From NCBI RefSeq assembly GCF_029910235.1, contig NZ_CP112878.1, positions 62,001 to 126,000 on the forward strand: 64,000 nt of DNA, given 5' to 3'. The first letter of the stretch is position 1. Every line of letters starts with the position of its first letter. The notes below the pieces were generated by a model that was not told where the DNA came from, searched no databases, and saw nothing but the letters and a program-made list of their open reading frames with translations. Shown here one piece after another: positions 34,929 to 43,271 of this stretch. Source of the stretch: Pseudanabaena galeata CCNP1313 (GTDB lineage Bacteria > Cyanobacteriota > Cyanobacteriia > Pseudanabaenales > Pseudanabaenaceae). A program made the translations under genes and the position numbers.

Positions 34929-36254
34929 ATGAGTACTTACTTAACCAAATTAGATGGCAAAATCCTTCAGGTTGGCTTTGGTCAATCTGCGGATAATGAT
35001 CGCATTGTTCGTGATGCAACGGATCAGATCGATCGCTTGATTGCTAATGGAGAAATGACGGGTGGGGAGATTCTCTGTATTAATGGACGTGCTTCAATGC
35101 CCGTAGGCTTTGCGATCGCCGCAAAGGTCGGGCATATCTTTGGGGCGATCGCTGTTTCTGATCCTAAACTGGGCAAAGATACCTTTGTGGTGGCGATTAC
35201 TCATAGTGCAACCTATAAACTAGGCGAGGTATTACGCCTTGATGCTGAGAATGAACAAAATATCCAATCTTTAATTAAGGTTAGCTTAGAAGATTCAGAA
35301 AGTTTAGGGAATAGCTCTAGTTTCTTTGTCAAGCTAGAAGGCAATGTTTTGTTGGTGGATTTTAATCGGTTACAGGAAGTTAGTAATGCTCGCTTGGTTA
35401 AAGATGCTAGTGCTGAACTCGATCGCCTTGTGGCTGCGGGGGAATTGTGCGGCGGCGAGTTGCTGAAAGTCAATGGACCAATCTCCTTGCCTGTGAGTTT
35501 TGTGGTTTCGCATCGGGTATCGCATCTTTATAAGGCGATCGCGATGTTTGATCCGAAGATGTCGCGCTATGTGGTGACGAGTAGCCATGATTTGCAATAT
35601 CGTTTGGGGGATACGATTTTATTTGATGAGTTGACTAATCCTGTGCGGGTACGGGTGGTGTTATGTGGGGCAGCCAATTCGGGTAAGTCCTGTTTGCGTG
35701 AAGGCTTAAAACAAGCGCTATGGAATCTAAAATCGAACATTTATCCCTATGTGATCACAGCTCAACCCGATGGTGATGGATGTTTTACCTTTGAAACCTA
35801 TCGTTATGACGAAACTTTTGCCTCTGAACTGAAGCAAACTCTCAAATCTCAGTCTCAGGGCTTTAAGCCAGAGTTTGTACATCTAGTGGCAGGGTGGGTA
35901 CGCAATGCCTCTTTGCCGCTAACTTTGGTGGATGTGGGCGGACAGATATCGCCTGAGAATAAGTTAATTATGGGTGAAGCTACCCATGCGGTTATTTTGT
36001 CTAAAACCCAAGCAGAAATTGATGAATGGCGAGCCTTTTGTCAGTCTTTCAAGCCACGCAATTTAGAAATTATTGCCGAGCTTCACAGCATTTTAGGTGG
36101 GGAGGGCGATCGCTTTGAGGAGACAGATAATTTATTAACGGGTGAAATCTACGGCATTAATCGTGGTGTTGATCTGTCTGATCGCGCCATTGTCAAGGCT
36201 CTTGCTTTGCGGTTGGTGATGCTGGTGCGATCGATGGAAGGGGGGATTTCTTGA
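34929..36254 (+). CDS. csx3: Tandem Csx3-P-loop NTPase fusion (cOA-degrading ring nuclease candidate)
   Basis: Csx3 (Crn3) degrades cyclic tetra-adenylate and so switches off type III effectors. This 441-aa protein has two Csx3 domains in tandem: residues about 3-105 (LDGKILQVGF … DPKLGKDTFVVAITHSATYKLGEV) and 131-232 (LEGNVLLVDF … DPKMSRYVVTSSHDLQYRLGDT). Both retain the SH/HS His (92 and 220). Residues 240-441 are a P-loop domain with GAANSGKS (247-254) and a Walker-B-like LTLVDVGGQ. Csx3 fused to an ATPase is known in cyanobacteria; two Csx3 units in one chain are less usual to me. It lies divergent from the WYL regulator. Strong family call. Confidence 0.85.
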   Translation: MSTYLTKLDGKILQVGFGQSADNDRIVRDATDQIDRLIANGEMTGGEILCINGRASMPVGFAIAAKVGHIFGAIAVSDPKLGKDTFVVAITHSATYKLGEVLRLDAENEQNIQSLIKVSLEDSESLGNSSSFFVKLEGNVLLVDFNRLQEVSNARLVKDASAELDRLVAAGELCGGELLKVNGPISLPVSFVVSHRVSHLYKAIAMFDPKMSRYVVTSSHDLQYRLGDTILFDELTNPVRVRVVLCGAANSGKSCLREGLKQALWNLKSNIYPYVITAQPDGDGCFTFETYRYDETFASELKQTLKSQSQGFKPEFVHLVAGWVRNASLPLTLVDVGGQISPENKLIMGEATHAVILSKTQAEIDEWRAFCQSFKPRNLEIIAELHSILGGEGDRFEETDNLLTGEIYGINRGVDLSDRAIVKALALRLVMLVRSMEGGIS

Positions 36255-36306
36255 TCTGTTTATGCTATTGGCGATCCATAGATATTTCAATATCGAAATT
36301 TAGGTT

Positions 36307-36537
36307 ATGTTTCCTGCTAATCGCTACGGCTATTTTTTCCGCTTTACTTGCAAATTCATGGCTTTTGCTTTCTTTTTTGCGGTGGGTTTGCTGTTTGCCT
36401 ATATGTTTTCGGTTAGCTTAGGCGGAGCAAATATTGCTGTCTTCATCGGTGCGATCGTGCAGCAGTCAATTTTGCCGATTTCGTTGATTTTATTAGCTTG
36501 GTTGTTTGTGGCGGTTTCGGTCGAGGCTTTGCGTTAA
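36307..36537 (+). CDS. Small membrane protein (76 aa)
   Basis: Two hydrophobic segments (about 14-35, FMAFAFFFAVGLLFAYMF; and 43-72, VFIGAIVQQSILPISLILLAWLFVAV) occupy most of the protein. It follows the Csx3 fusion by 52 bp on the same strand and ends just before a strong terminator, so the two probably form an operon. A small CRISPR-linked membrane protein is suggested by position only. Family unknown. Confidence 0.55.
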   Translation: MFPANRYGYFFRFTCKFMAFAFFFAVGLLFAYMFSVSLGGANIAVFIGAIVQQSILPISLILLAWLFVAVSVEALR

Positions 36538-36542
36538 GACAT

Positions 36543-36595
36543 AAAACCCAAAAGAGAGTTGGGGTGCGAAGCACCCCAACTCTCTTTTGGGTTTT
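36543..36595. terminator. Perfect 25-bp stem terminator after Csx3 operon
   Basis: Arms 36543-36567 and 36571-36595 are fully complementary (AAAACCCAAAAGAGAG…TTGGGGTGC) with a GAA loop closed by GC, and end in a T-rich tract on both strands. It lies 5 bp after the stop of the small membrane gene. It separates the Csx3 operon from leader 3. Confidence 0.85.
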
Positions 36596-36639
36596 GATTT
36601 GTTCTAATACTGTTAGCTGTAGCTATATCAGCCTATTGA

Positions 36640-36875
36640 CGGATGGTTTCAGATAATTTACACTAGCGTCAGCGCTGATCAGTTCTAGGGGTCAGCCAGT
36701 ACCTTGAAAACCGCATAACTTCGTTGACCCCAAGAACTCGCTCTCCCAGTAAGGGTTTGAGCTTGTTTTGAAAGAGCCTTATTGATAGCTATTATCAATA
36801 ATTTGACAATTTTCTTACCCCCAAGAATTTTCGTGTTGTCAAATGCACTCTAGGCAAGCCCTCCAGAAGCCGAGG
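36640..36875 (+). promoter_or_regulatory. CRISPR leader 3 (class C motif)
   Basis: The motif copies are inverted AGTTCTAGGGGTCA (36681-36694), direct TGACCCCAAGAACT (36725-36738) and direct ACCCCCAAGAATTT (36817-36830, ending 45 bp before the array). The box ACCTTGAAAACCGCATAA starts at 36701. TTGACA (36803-36808) lies 8 bp before copy 3. The sequence is nearly the same as leaders 4 and 5. Confidence 0.75.
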
Positions 36876-37813
36876 GTTTCAAAATATTTACCCCGCAAGG
36901 GGACGGAAACAAATAGCAGTATAGACACCGCCATTTAAAGTATTGTTTCAAAATATTTACCCCGCAAGGGGACGGAAACGTGACTATGTCACCCCAGGCT
37001 TCCCACTTTTTTACGAGTTTCAAAATATTTACCCCGCAAGGGGACGGAAACAAGCCCAAGTGCCTCCATAAAAGTTGGACGTTCTCGTGTTTCAAAATAT
37101 TTACCCCGCAAGGGGACGGAAACAGTTAGCATTTCCACAAAGAGATTACCAGTTAGATGTTTCAAAATATTTACCCCGCAAGGGGACGGAAACTCAAACC
37201 CACGTTGAACATAGGCACAGGCTTTTGTTTCAAAATATTTACCCCGCAAGGGGACGGAAACCCTCCATTCACCACCATTAGCATTTGCTAATGGCCAGTT
37301 TCAAAATATTTACCCCGCAAGGGGACGGAAACAATTGGAATACACCATAAAGAAATTGTAGCAGGTTTCAAAATATTTACCCCGCAAGGGGACGGAAACA
37401 CACAGCTACTAGTGCTGTGAAAACGGTAAGAAGTTTCAAAATATTTACCCCGCAAGGGGACGGAAACATTACTCCTGCTTCGACAACCCCTTTTGCTTCT
37501 TGTTTCAAAATATTTACCCCGCAAGGGGACGAAAACTTTCCACCGTTATTACCGCTACCAGAGATTTGGTAGTTTCAAAATATTTACCCCGCAAGGGGAC
37601 GGAAACAGTTTAAACTTAGCATTTGGGTACCCCTTCAAATCGTTTCAAAATATTTACCCCGCAAGGGGACGGAAACCCACGAAGTTGATTCGTGGTTTAG
37701 TCATCCTAGGTTTCAAAATATTTACCCCGCAAGGGGACGGAAACTGTACCCGCGGTTGAGCCATTTACAACTAGTTTGGTTTCAAAATATTTACCCCGCA
37801 AGGGGACGGAAAC
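36876..37813 (+). CRISPR. CRISPR array 3: 14 repeats, 13 spacers
   Basis: Fourteen 35-bp repeats start at 36876, 36945, 37017, 37089, 37159, 37227, 37298, 37365, 37433, 37502, 37572, 37642, 37710 and 37779. Each begins GTTTCAAAATATTTA and ends with the shared core. The tenth (37502) has one substitution near the 3' end (ACGAAAAC in place of ACGGAAAC), inside the predicted crRNA handle. Spacers are 32-38 bp, clearly shorter than in arrays 1 and 2. Two spacers are hairpin-like (37262-37297 and 37677-37709). Confidence 0.97.
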
Positions 37814-38310
37814 GAGGGAGAAAGGTCGAAGAATGAAGATCGAAGAGGGAAGAAAATGCGAAGAAATAAGAAATATTAATGGCAACAAACAAAAACAAAA
37901 GATGATAATTTATTGAAAACTTTGAGCCAAGTTCTCTCTTCATTTTTCCCTCTTCAGTCTTTAGAGATCGGGGACGGAAACGGGAGGGAAAGACGGAAGA
38001 AAGAAGATTGAAGAGAAAAAATGCGAAGAAATAAAAAATTACTGTAATCGAATACAATTGATTGCTTAAATTTCATTCTTCGTTCTTCATTTTTCCGTCT
38101 TTAGGTCGCGGGGACGGAAACGAGGGAGAAAGGTCGAAGAATGAAGATCGAAGAGGGAAGAAAAGGCGAAGAAACAAGAAAAATATTAGTGACAATAAAA
38201 GAAAACAAAAGATGATAATTTACCGAGAACTTAGAGCCAAATTCGATCTTCAGTCTTCCCTCTTCCACCTTTAAATCTCCCTCTTCCGCCTTCATTTTTC
38301 AGCCTTGGAA
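37814..38310. repeat. Array 3 trailer, element present three times with repeat remnants
   Basis: Three purine/pyrimidine units follow one another, each preceded by the last 12 nt of the CRISPR repeat (GGGGACGGAAAC at 37802-37813, 37970-37981 and 38110-38121). The first and third units are almost identical over their first 50 bases. No gene is supported here. The csm operon promoter must lie in the last 90 bases before 38402. Confidence 0.75.
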
Positions 38311-38401
38311 TACCCCCTTTCCACATATCCTGCTATACTACCCGAAATTCACATAAAACCACCGATTATGCAACCTTGCTAGAGACATCGGGGAGAATAA
38401 A

Positions 38402-40714
38402 ATGACTAACTGCTTAGATCCTCATCAAGTTACATTACAAGTGCTGCAACAAGTGATCGCCGATCTGCTTGGCAGTAGATTACCTAGCGAATGCAAACTC
38501 AGCGAAGATGCAGAAATCGTCAAACTTGTTAATCGTGTTAAGGAATTACTTACGTTAACTAACGAAAAAATTGATACACTGTCTTTGCTTTTTGATCGCA
38601 TTAAATTACCAGAAGGCAAAGGACAAAAAAGCAATCATTACGTTGCCTTACAAGAAATTACCTGTAAGTCTAGTGAATATCCCGATTTACCCTACCCAAT
38701 TACCGAAAAACCTAGCCAATCTCAATTAGAAAACTATCAATCTAGAATTGCTGAAGAAATTAAACCTCAACTTAACAGCGATCGCTGGAACAATCTTAAC
38801 TTCCTGAGTTTCATCTTGGAAAAGTATGGATCATCAATTAGCTATGGTGATAACCACGTCGCCTTAGTTGACGCAACCAAAATGACCGCCGCCGTTGCAG
38901 CCTCCATAGCTCAAAATAGTGAAGCTAATTTACAAACAGTACATTTAATCGCAGGTAGCCTATCAGGAATTCAAAACTTTATCTATACAATCTCCTCAGA
39001 TGGAGCCTTAAAGTCCTTACGAGCAAGGAGCTTTTATTTAGAACTTGTTGCCGAAGAAATCGTTCAACAAATTCTAGAGCAGTTACAACTACCTCGGACT
39101 AACATCATTTATGCAGGTGGGGGTAACTTATTTATTCTCACTGGAGAGAATGAATCCATACTCAAATCAAAGTTAAAAGCTCTACAAAATAAGATAAACG
39201 AATGGCTAGAGAAAAATTTTCAAGGTAAAATTTTCTTTTCACTAGATTACGGTTCCTGTGATCTGAATGATCTAAAACCTGCCCTATTTCGGGACTGTTG
39301 GAATCAAGCGATCGCCAAAGTTTCACAGCATAAAAACCAGAAATTTCGGCATCAAATCGAGAACGGCAAATTACTAGCAGTTCGTGATAGCTATCAACCC
39401 TGTAAAGTTTGCCATCGCGATGATACTGAAGATTTAAAACCTTTAAATCGGCATGAATCTGATTCGACTCTTGCCTGTAAAACTTGTCGTGATATGTTTC
39501 AGCTAGGTGACGAGATTCCCGATACGTTGGCGATATTGCGAACTAAGCGATCGCCAGCAGATGGTAGGTTAGGCGCTAAATATTGGATGGAAATCAATGG
39601 CTCATATTACTATCTGTTCGAGAATAGTCGAGAGGTTAATTTCAGCGTCAATCCAGAAACTGATACTGTCTATTGCATTAATAACTGGGAGATTGAGAAT
39701 TACACTACAGGGCTAACAGTACCGATGTTAATGGGCAGATACTATCAAAGTACTGACGACGGCAAGTTCATAACTGCTGAAGAATTAGCGGAAACCTCTC
39801 AAGGTATTAATCGTGTCGGTTATTTGCGAATGGATGTGGATCGCTTAGGTCAAATCTTTGCGAAAGGGCTAGAAGGTCATAATTATTCGTTGCCACGAGT
39901 TGCTAGCCTGTCAAGACAGATGAGCTATTTCTTTAAGGTCTATCTGAATAGTTTAGCAAGCGATCGCTCAAATAATTTGACTAGCCAAGCTGTGAAGTTA
40001 ACCGAAAGCGATCGCCCAAATCTAATGTTTATCTATGCTGGCGGTGATGATCTATTTATTAGCGGCGCATGGGATGAAGTTGTCGAATTTGCCTTTGATG
40101 TCTATCAATCCTTTCGATCCTATACAGGCAACCATCCTGATATCACTCTCTCAGGTGGTATTAGCATTGATGATGCAAAGTTTCCCCTTTATCAATCCGC
40201 AAGAACATCTGGTGAAGCTGAGGATAAAGCTAAAGGTAATGGTCGAGATAGTTTGGGATTATTCGGTACTGCCTTAAAATGGGACGAGTGGCTAGGGAAC
40301 GAACCTGAGATGATTATTCAAGCTATTAAAGAACGTGATGGCAAAGATAGGTATTGGCAGCAGGAAAAAAATATTCCAGTTTTAGCAGGAGTCTTGCCAT
40401 TCGTAAGTACCTTAATCGATCAAGGATTTGCTTCAGGATATTCTCGCGCTTTTGTGCGGAACTTGCTCAAAGCTGCTCAATTGCAGGAGCAGAAACTAGA
40501 AGAGTTGCGACATAAGCAGAAAAGTCTAGATTCTGATGAAGCAAGGGATTTGCGATATTACTTACATCTACCGCAAATTGCTTACACCATTTCTCGCTTA
40601 CCCAAGGAGGTGAAATTAAGTGATGAGTTTCGGAGATCGCTCATGAGTCCCTACAATGCTCCATATTTTCGAGCGATCGCTACATGGATCGAATTATTAA
40701 ATCGAGGGTACTAA
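38402..40714 (+). CDS. cas10: Cas10/Csm1, large subunit of the type III-A complex
   Basis: Cas10 binds target RNA through the complex and makes cyclic oligoadenylates from ATP. The 770-aa protein has a Palm domain with YAGGDDLFIS (GGDD 547-550), the synthetase motif. A four-Cys zinc site (CKVC 334-337 and CKTC 359-362) and a first Palm-like region near 170-300 (LIAGSLSGIQNFIYTI, GGGNLFILTG) are also present. The C-terminal helical domain is present (LPKEVKLSDEFRRSL). I find no HD-nuclease motif at the N-terminus, so DNase activity is probably absent while cOA signalling is intact. It is the first gene of the csm operon. Confidence 0.95.
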   Translation: MTNCLDPHQVTLQVLQQVIADLLGSRLPSECKLSEDAEIVKLVNRVKELLTLTNEKIDTLSLLFDRIKLPEGKGQKSNHYVALQEITCKSSEYPDLPYPITEKPSQSQLENYQSRIAEEIKPQLNSDRWNNLNFLSFILEKYGSSISYGDNHVALVDATKMTAAVAASIAQNSEANLQTVHLIAGSLSGIQNFIYTISSDGALKSLRARSFYLELVAEEIVQQILEQLQLPRTNIIYAGGGNLFILTGENESILKSKLKALQNKINEWLEKNFQGKIFFSLDYGSCDLNDLKPALFRDCWNQAIAKVSQHKNQKFRHQIENGKLLAVRDSYQPCKVCHRDDTEDLKPLNRHESDSTLACKTCRDMFQLGDEIPDTLAILRTKRSPADGRLGAKYWMEINGSYYYLFENSREVNFSVNPETDTVYCINNWEIENYTTGLTVPMLMGRYYQSTDDGKFITAEELAETSQGINRVGYLRMDVDRLGQIFAKGLEGHNYSLPRVASLSRQMSYFFKVYLNSLASDRSNNLTSQAVKLTESDRPNLMFIYAGGDDLFISGAWDEVVEFAFDVYQSFRSYTGNHPDITLSGGISIDDAKFPLYQSARTSGEAEDKAKGNGRDSLGLFGTALKWDEWLGNEPEMIIQAIKERDGKDRYWQQEKNIPVLAGVLPFVSTLIDQGFASGYSRAFVRNLLKAAQLQEQKLEELRHKQKSLDSDEARDLRYYLHLPQIAYTISRLPKEVKLSDEFRRSLMSPYNAPYFRAIATWIELLNRGY

Positions 40715-40846
40715 ATATACGAAATATTACGATGATTCAGAGATACTGTGATCTCCTTACGATTGTAAAAACTAACATTTATCGTGAATTTAGATTTTAC
40801 AAGTTTAATTTCCATACAACGAAATGCATATTAACTTTTAACCACT

Positions 40847-41323
40847 ATGAATTCTCCAAGTAGACCAAACAAAAATCCAGAAAACTCAGGAAATCCAGAA
40901 GAAGATATAGTTGCTTCTATGGTGAAGAAAATCAATGGGTTTGCTAATGGATTGAAAGATTACAAGATTCGCGAATTAGTTGCAGACACCGAAAAACTGG
41001 GTCTAAAACTAGCTCAAGACAAGCTAAAGACGACTCAAATCCGCAAGTTTTTAGATGCTATAAATCGATTGAAAGTAAAAAATTCTGGGATGACTCAGTT
41101 GCCAGAAGATGTCAAGGCTGAATTGCATTTATTAAGACCGAAGCTTGCTTATGCAGCAGCAAGGCAAGCAACTAATAACAATTCAGGACCAGTTGAACCA
41201 TTGAAAAGAGTTTTGGAGTCGGCTCTCAAGAAGGACATGGACATGGAAGATTTTTCTCGTCTTGTTCAGTTGATTGAAGCTATCATTGCATACCACAAAG
41301 CCGCAGGAGGCAAAGACCAATAA
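40847..41323 (+). CDS. csm2: Csm2, small subunit (Cas11)
   Basis: The 158-aa helical protein matches Csm2: KIRELVADTEKLGLKLAQDKLKTTQIRKFLDAI followed by ELHLLRPKLAYAAARQ and a C-terminal SRLVQLIEAIIAYHKAAG. Csm2 forms the inner filament of the type III-A complex against the crRNA-target duplex. Its stop overlaps the csm3 start by one base (TAATG), which couples translation. A 132-bp gap separates it from cas10. Confidence 0.9.
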   Translation: MNSPSRPNKNPENSGNPEEDIVASMVKKINGFANGLKDYKIRELVADTEKLGLKLAQDKLKTTQIRKFLDAINRLKVKNSGMTQLPEDVKAELHLLRPKLAYAAARQATNNNSGPVEPLKRVLESALKKDMDMEDFSRLVQLIEAIIAYHKAAGGKDQ

Positions 41324-42282
41324 TGAAAACTCAAAATCCTTTACTTGGCAAATTGAAACTCACCAGTCATCTAGTTGTCAAAACTGGTTTACATATTGGC
41401 GGAGGCAGTATGAGCCTTGATATCGGCGGTATTGATAAATCCGTTGTCCGCGATCCAATAACAAGACATCCTTATCTCCCTGGTTCTTCAATCAAGGGGA
41501 AAATGCGTTCTATTTTAGAGCGCTTTCTGAACAAGCCCGTAAATCGCTCAGGTGGTAGCGGGACATTTCGCTATGAAAGTGACGATCTAGTATCAGGCTT
41601 TTCGGAAATCAAGGAACACAAGGGACAATTGATCGAGTTTGAAGGTGCTGAAACCTGTGAAGTGAGCCGTTTGTTTGGTTCAACTGCAAATAGTTGTTGG
41701 ATACCAGAGTCAAAATCTGAGGGTGTTGATAGAGAGCAAAATGTTAAGCCTAGAGATATTAACGGAGTTAGTTACGTTAAAGTAAAGGGTCGCAACTCTC
41801 CTGCGCGGCTAATCGTGCGCGATAGTCACTTAACTGCTGATTCAGCCGTGCTTCTCAAATCTATTGATACAGGGCTGTACATGACTGAATGGAAGTTTGA
41901 GAATGGCATCGATCGCATCACCGCCGCCGCTAACCCACGTCAACTAGAGCGTGTACCTGCGGGAGCAGTATTTGATTTTGAGATAGTCTATACCGTTGAG
42001 AATCCCGAACAAGCGGTTAAGGACTTACAAAATTTAGCGATCGCCCTTGCAATTCTTGAAGATGACGCGCTTGGTGGACATGGTTCTCGTGGCTATGGCA
42101 AAGTTGCCTTTGAAAATTTCCAACTCTACTATCGTGATTTGGAATACTACAAAACAATTGGTACTGCCAATCACATTTCTCAAGTCCCACTCAACAGCGC
42201 CGATAATACCGAGCAATTGCTAAACAACTTTGATCAGGTGACTAGTGCTGTGGAGAGACAATTGCCATCAGGGAAAAATTAG
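41323..42282 (+). CDS. csm3: Csm3, backbone RAMP subunit and target RNase
   Basis: Csm3 subunits line the crRNA and cut target RNA at 6-nt intervals. This 319-aa protein begins with KLTSHLVVKTGLHIGGGS, then GGIDKSVVRDPITRHPYLPGSSIKGKMRS. Asp38 in GGID corresponds to the catalytic Asp of known Csm3 proteins. A second Gly-rich loop, LGGHGSRGYGKVAF, follows near 245-258. It is longer than typical Csm3 (about 220 aa) because of inserts around 85-140 and at the C-terminus. It overlaps csm2 by one base and ends 2 bp before csm4. Confidence 0.93.
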   Translation: MKTQNPLLGKLKLTSHLVVKTGLHIGGGSMSLDIGGIDKSVVRDPITRHPYLPGSSIKGKMRSILERFLNKPVNRSGGSGTFRYESDDLVSGFSEIKEHKGQLIEFEGAETCEVSRLFGSTANSCWIPESKSEGVDREQNVKPRDINGVSYVKVKGRNSPARLIVRDSHLTADSAVLLKSIDTGLYMTEWKFENGIDRITAAANPRQLERVPAGAVFDFEIVYTVENPEQAVKDLQNLAIALAILEDDALGGHGSRGYGKVAFENFQLYYRDLEYYKTIGTANHISQVPLNSADNTEQLLNNFDQVTSAVERQLPSGKN

Positions 42283-42284
42283 CC

Positions 42285-43271
42285 ATGAGCAAATGGAAAT
42301 TAGTCAAACTAGATTTCAAGAATAATCCTGCTCATTTTGGCGAATTGGGCATTGGTATGGAAGAAACTAGCGAACGAGTGCGGTCAGACACCCTCTTTAG
42401 CGCGATCGCGATCTCCTATGCCCGATTGGGCAAAAATCTAGATACACTGCTAGATCGCTTTCAAAAAGAATCTCCCCCATTTCGCCTAAGTTCTAGCTTT
42501 ATCTATCGTCAAACAAGTAGTGGAGTCACCTATTACTTGCCTCGTCCCAAGCAACCGCCAACAAATTATCCAATTGGTAACGACCTCAAAATTGCCAAGG
42601 ATTATAAAAAGTTAAACTTCTTGGATCTCAAGACATGGAAAAGCTGGTATCAGGATGGGGGGTTTGATAATGCTGGTTTACCTAAAAGCTTGTATAGTCA
42701 ATGTTTCGAGATTGAGAAACACCCTAAGGTTGCCATAGACCGAATTACTCGATCCACTAATCTTTACCACACCGCCTTTGTCCGCTATCGTTCAGAAGCT
42801 AACGACAAATCTGGCTTGTATTTCTTAGTTAAATTCACTGACCAGAGCCTCGAAAATGATCTGAAGTCTGTGTTAGAGCTTTTAGGAGAAGAAGGACTAG
42901 GCGGTGAGCGATCAAGTGGTGCAGGTAGATTTGAACCTTCATGGCATGACTTAGATGAGCAGTGGGAACAGATTCTATCTTTCGATGGTGGCAATTCTCA
43001 AAGTCTAATAAGTCTTTATTGGGATAACAAACCAATCTCGTTAGATGATTCTAGCTATGAACTACAGGAACGTGGAGGTTGGATTACTTCGGCAGCTAAA
43101 AACCAAAGACGCAAAAAAGTCACGATGTTTGCTGAAGGCTCTGTATTTCGAGAAGTTCCGATAGGCAAGCTCGCCGATGTTACGCCCCATCAATTTGCTC
43201 CGCATAAAATATATCGCAGTGGGATTGCCCTCAGTCTGCCGATTGAAATCAGCTTAAAGGAATCTTTATGA
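42285..43271 (+). CDS. csm4: Csm4, crRNA 5'-end-capping RAMP subunit
   Basis: The 328-aa protein starts with KLVKLDFKNNPAHFGELGIG, has the RSDTLFSAIAISYARLG helix of Csm4, and carries a Gly-rich loop GLGGERSSGAGRFEPSW. Csm4 binds the 8-nt crRNA handle and contacts Cas10. Its end overlaps the csm5 start by 4 bp (ATGA). Fully consistent with its place between csm3 and csm5. Confidence 0.92.
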   Translation: MSKWKLVKLDFKNNPAHFGELGIGMEETSERVRSDTLFSAIAISYARLGKNLDTLLDRFQKESPPFRLSSSFIYRQTSSGVTYYLPRPKQPPTNYPIGNDLKIAKDYKKLNFLDLKTWKSWYQDGGFDNAGLPKSLYSQCFEIEKHPKVAIDRITRSTNLYHTAFVRYRSEANDKSGLYFLVKFTDQSLENDLKSVLELLGEEGLGGERSSGAGRFEPSWHDLDEQWEQILSFDGGNSQSLISLYWDNKPISLDDSSYELQERGGWITSAAKNQRRKKVTMFAEGSVFREVPIGKLADVTPHQFAPHKIYRSGIALSLPIEISLKESL

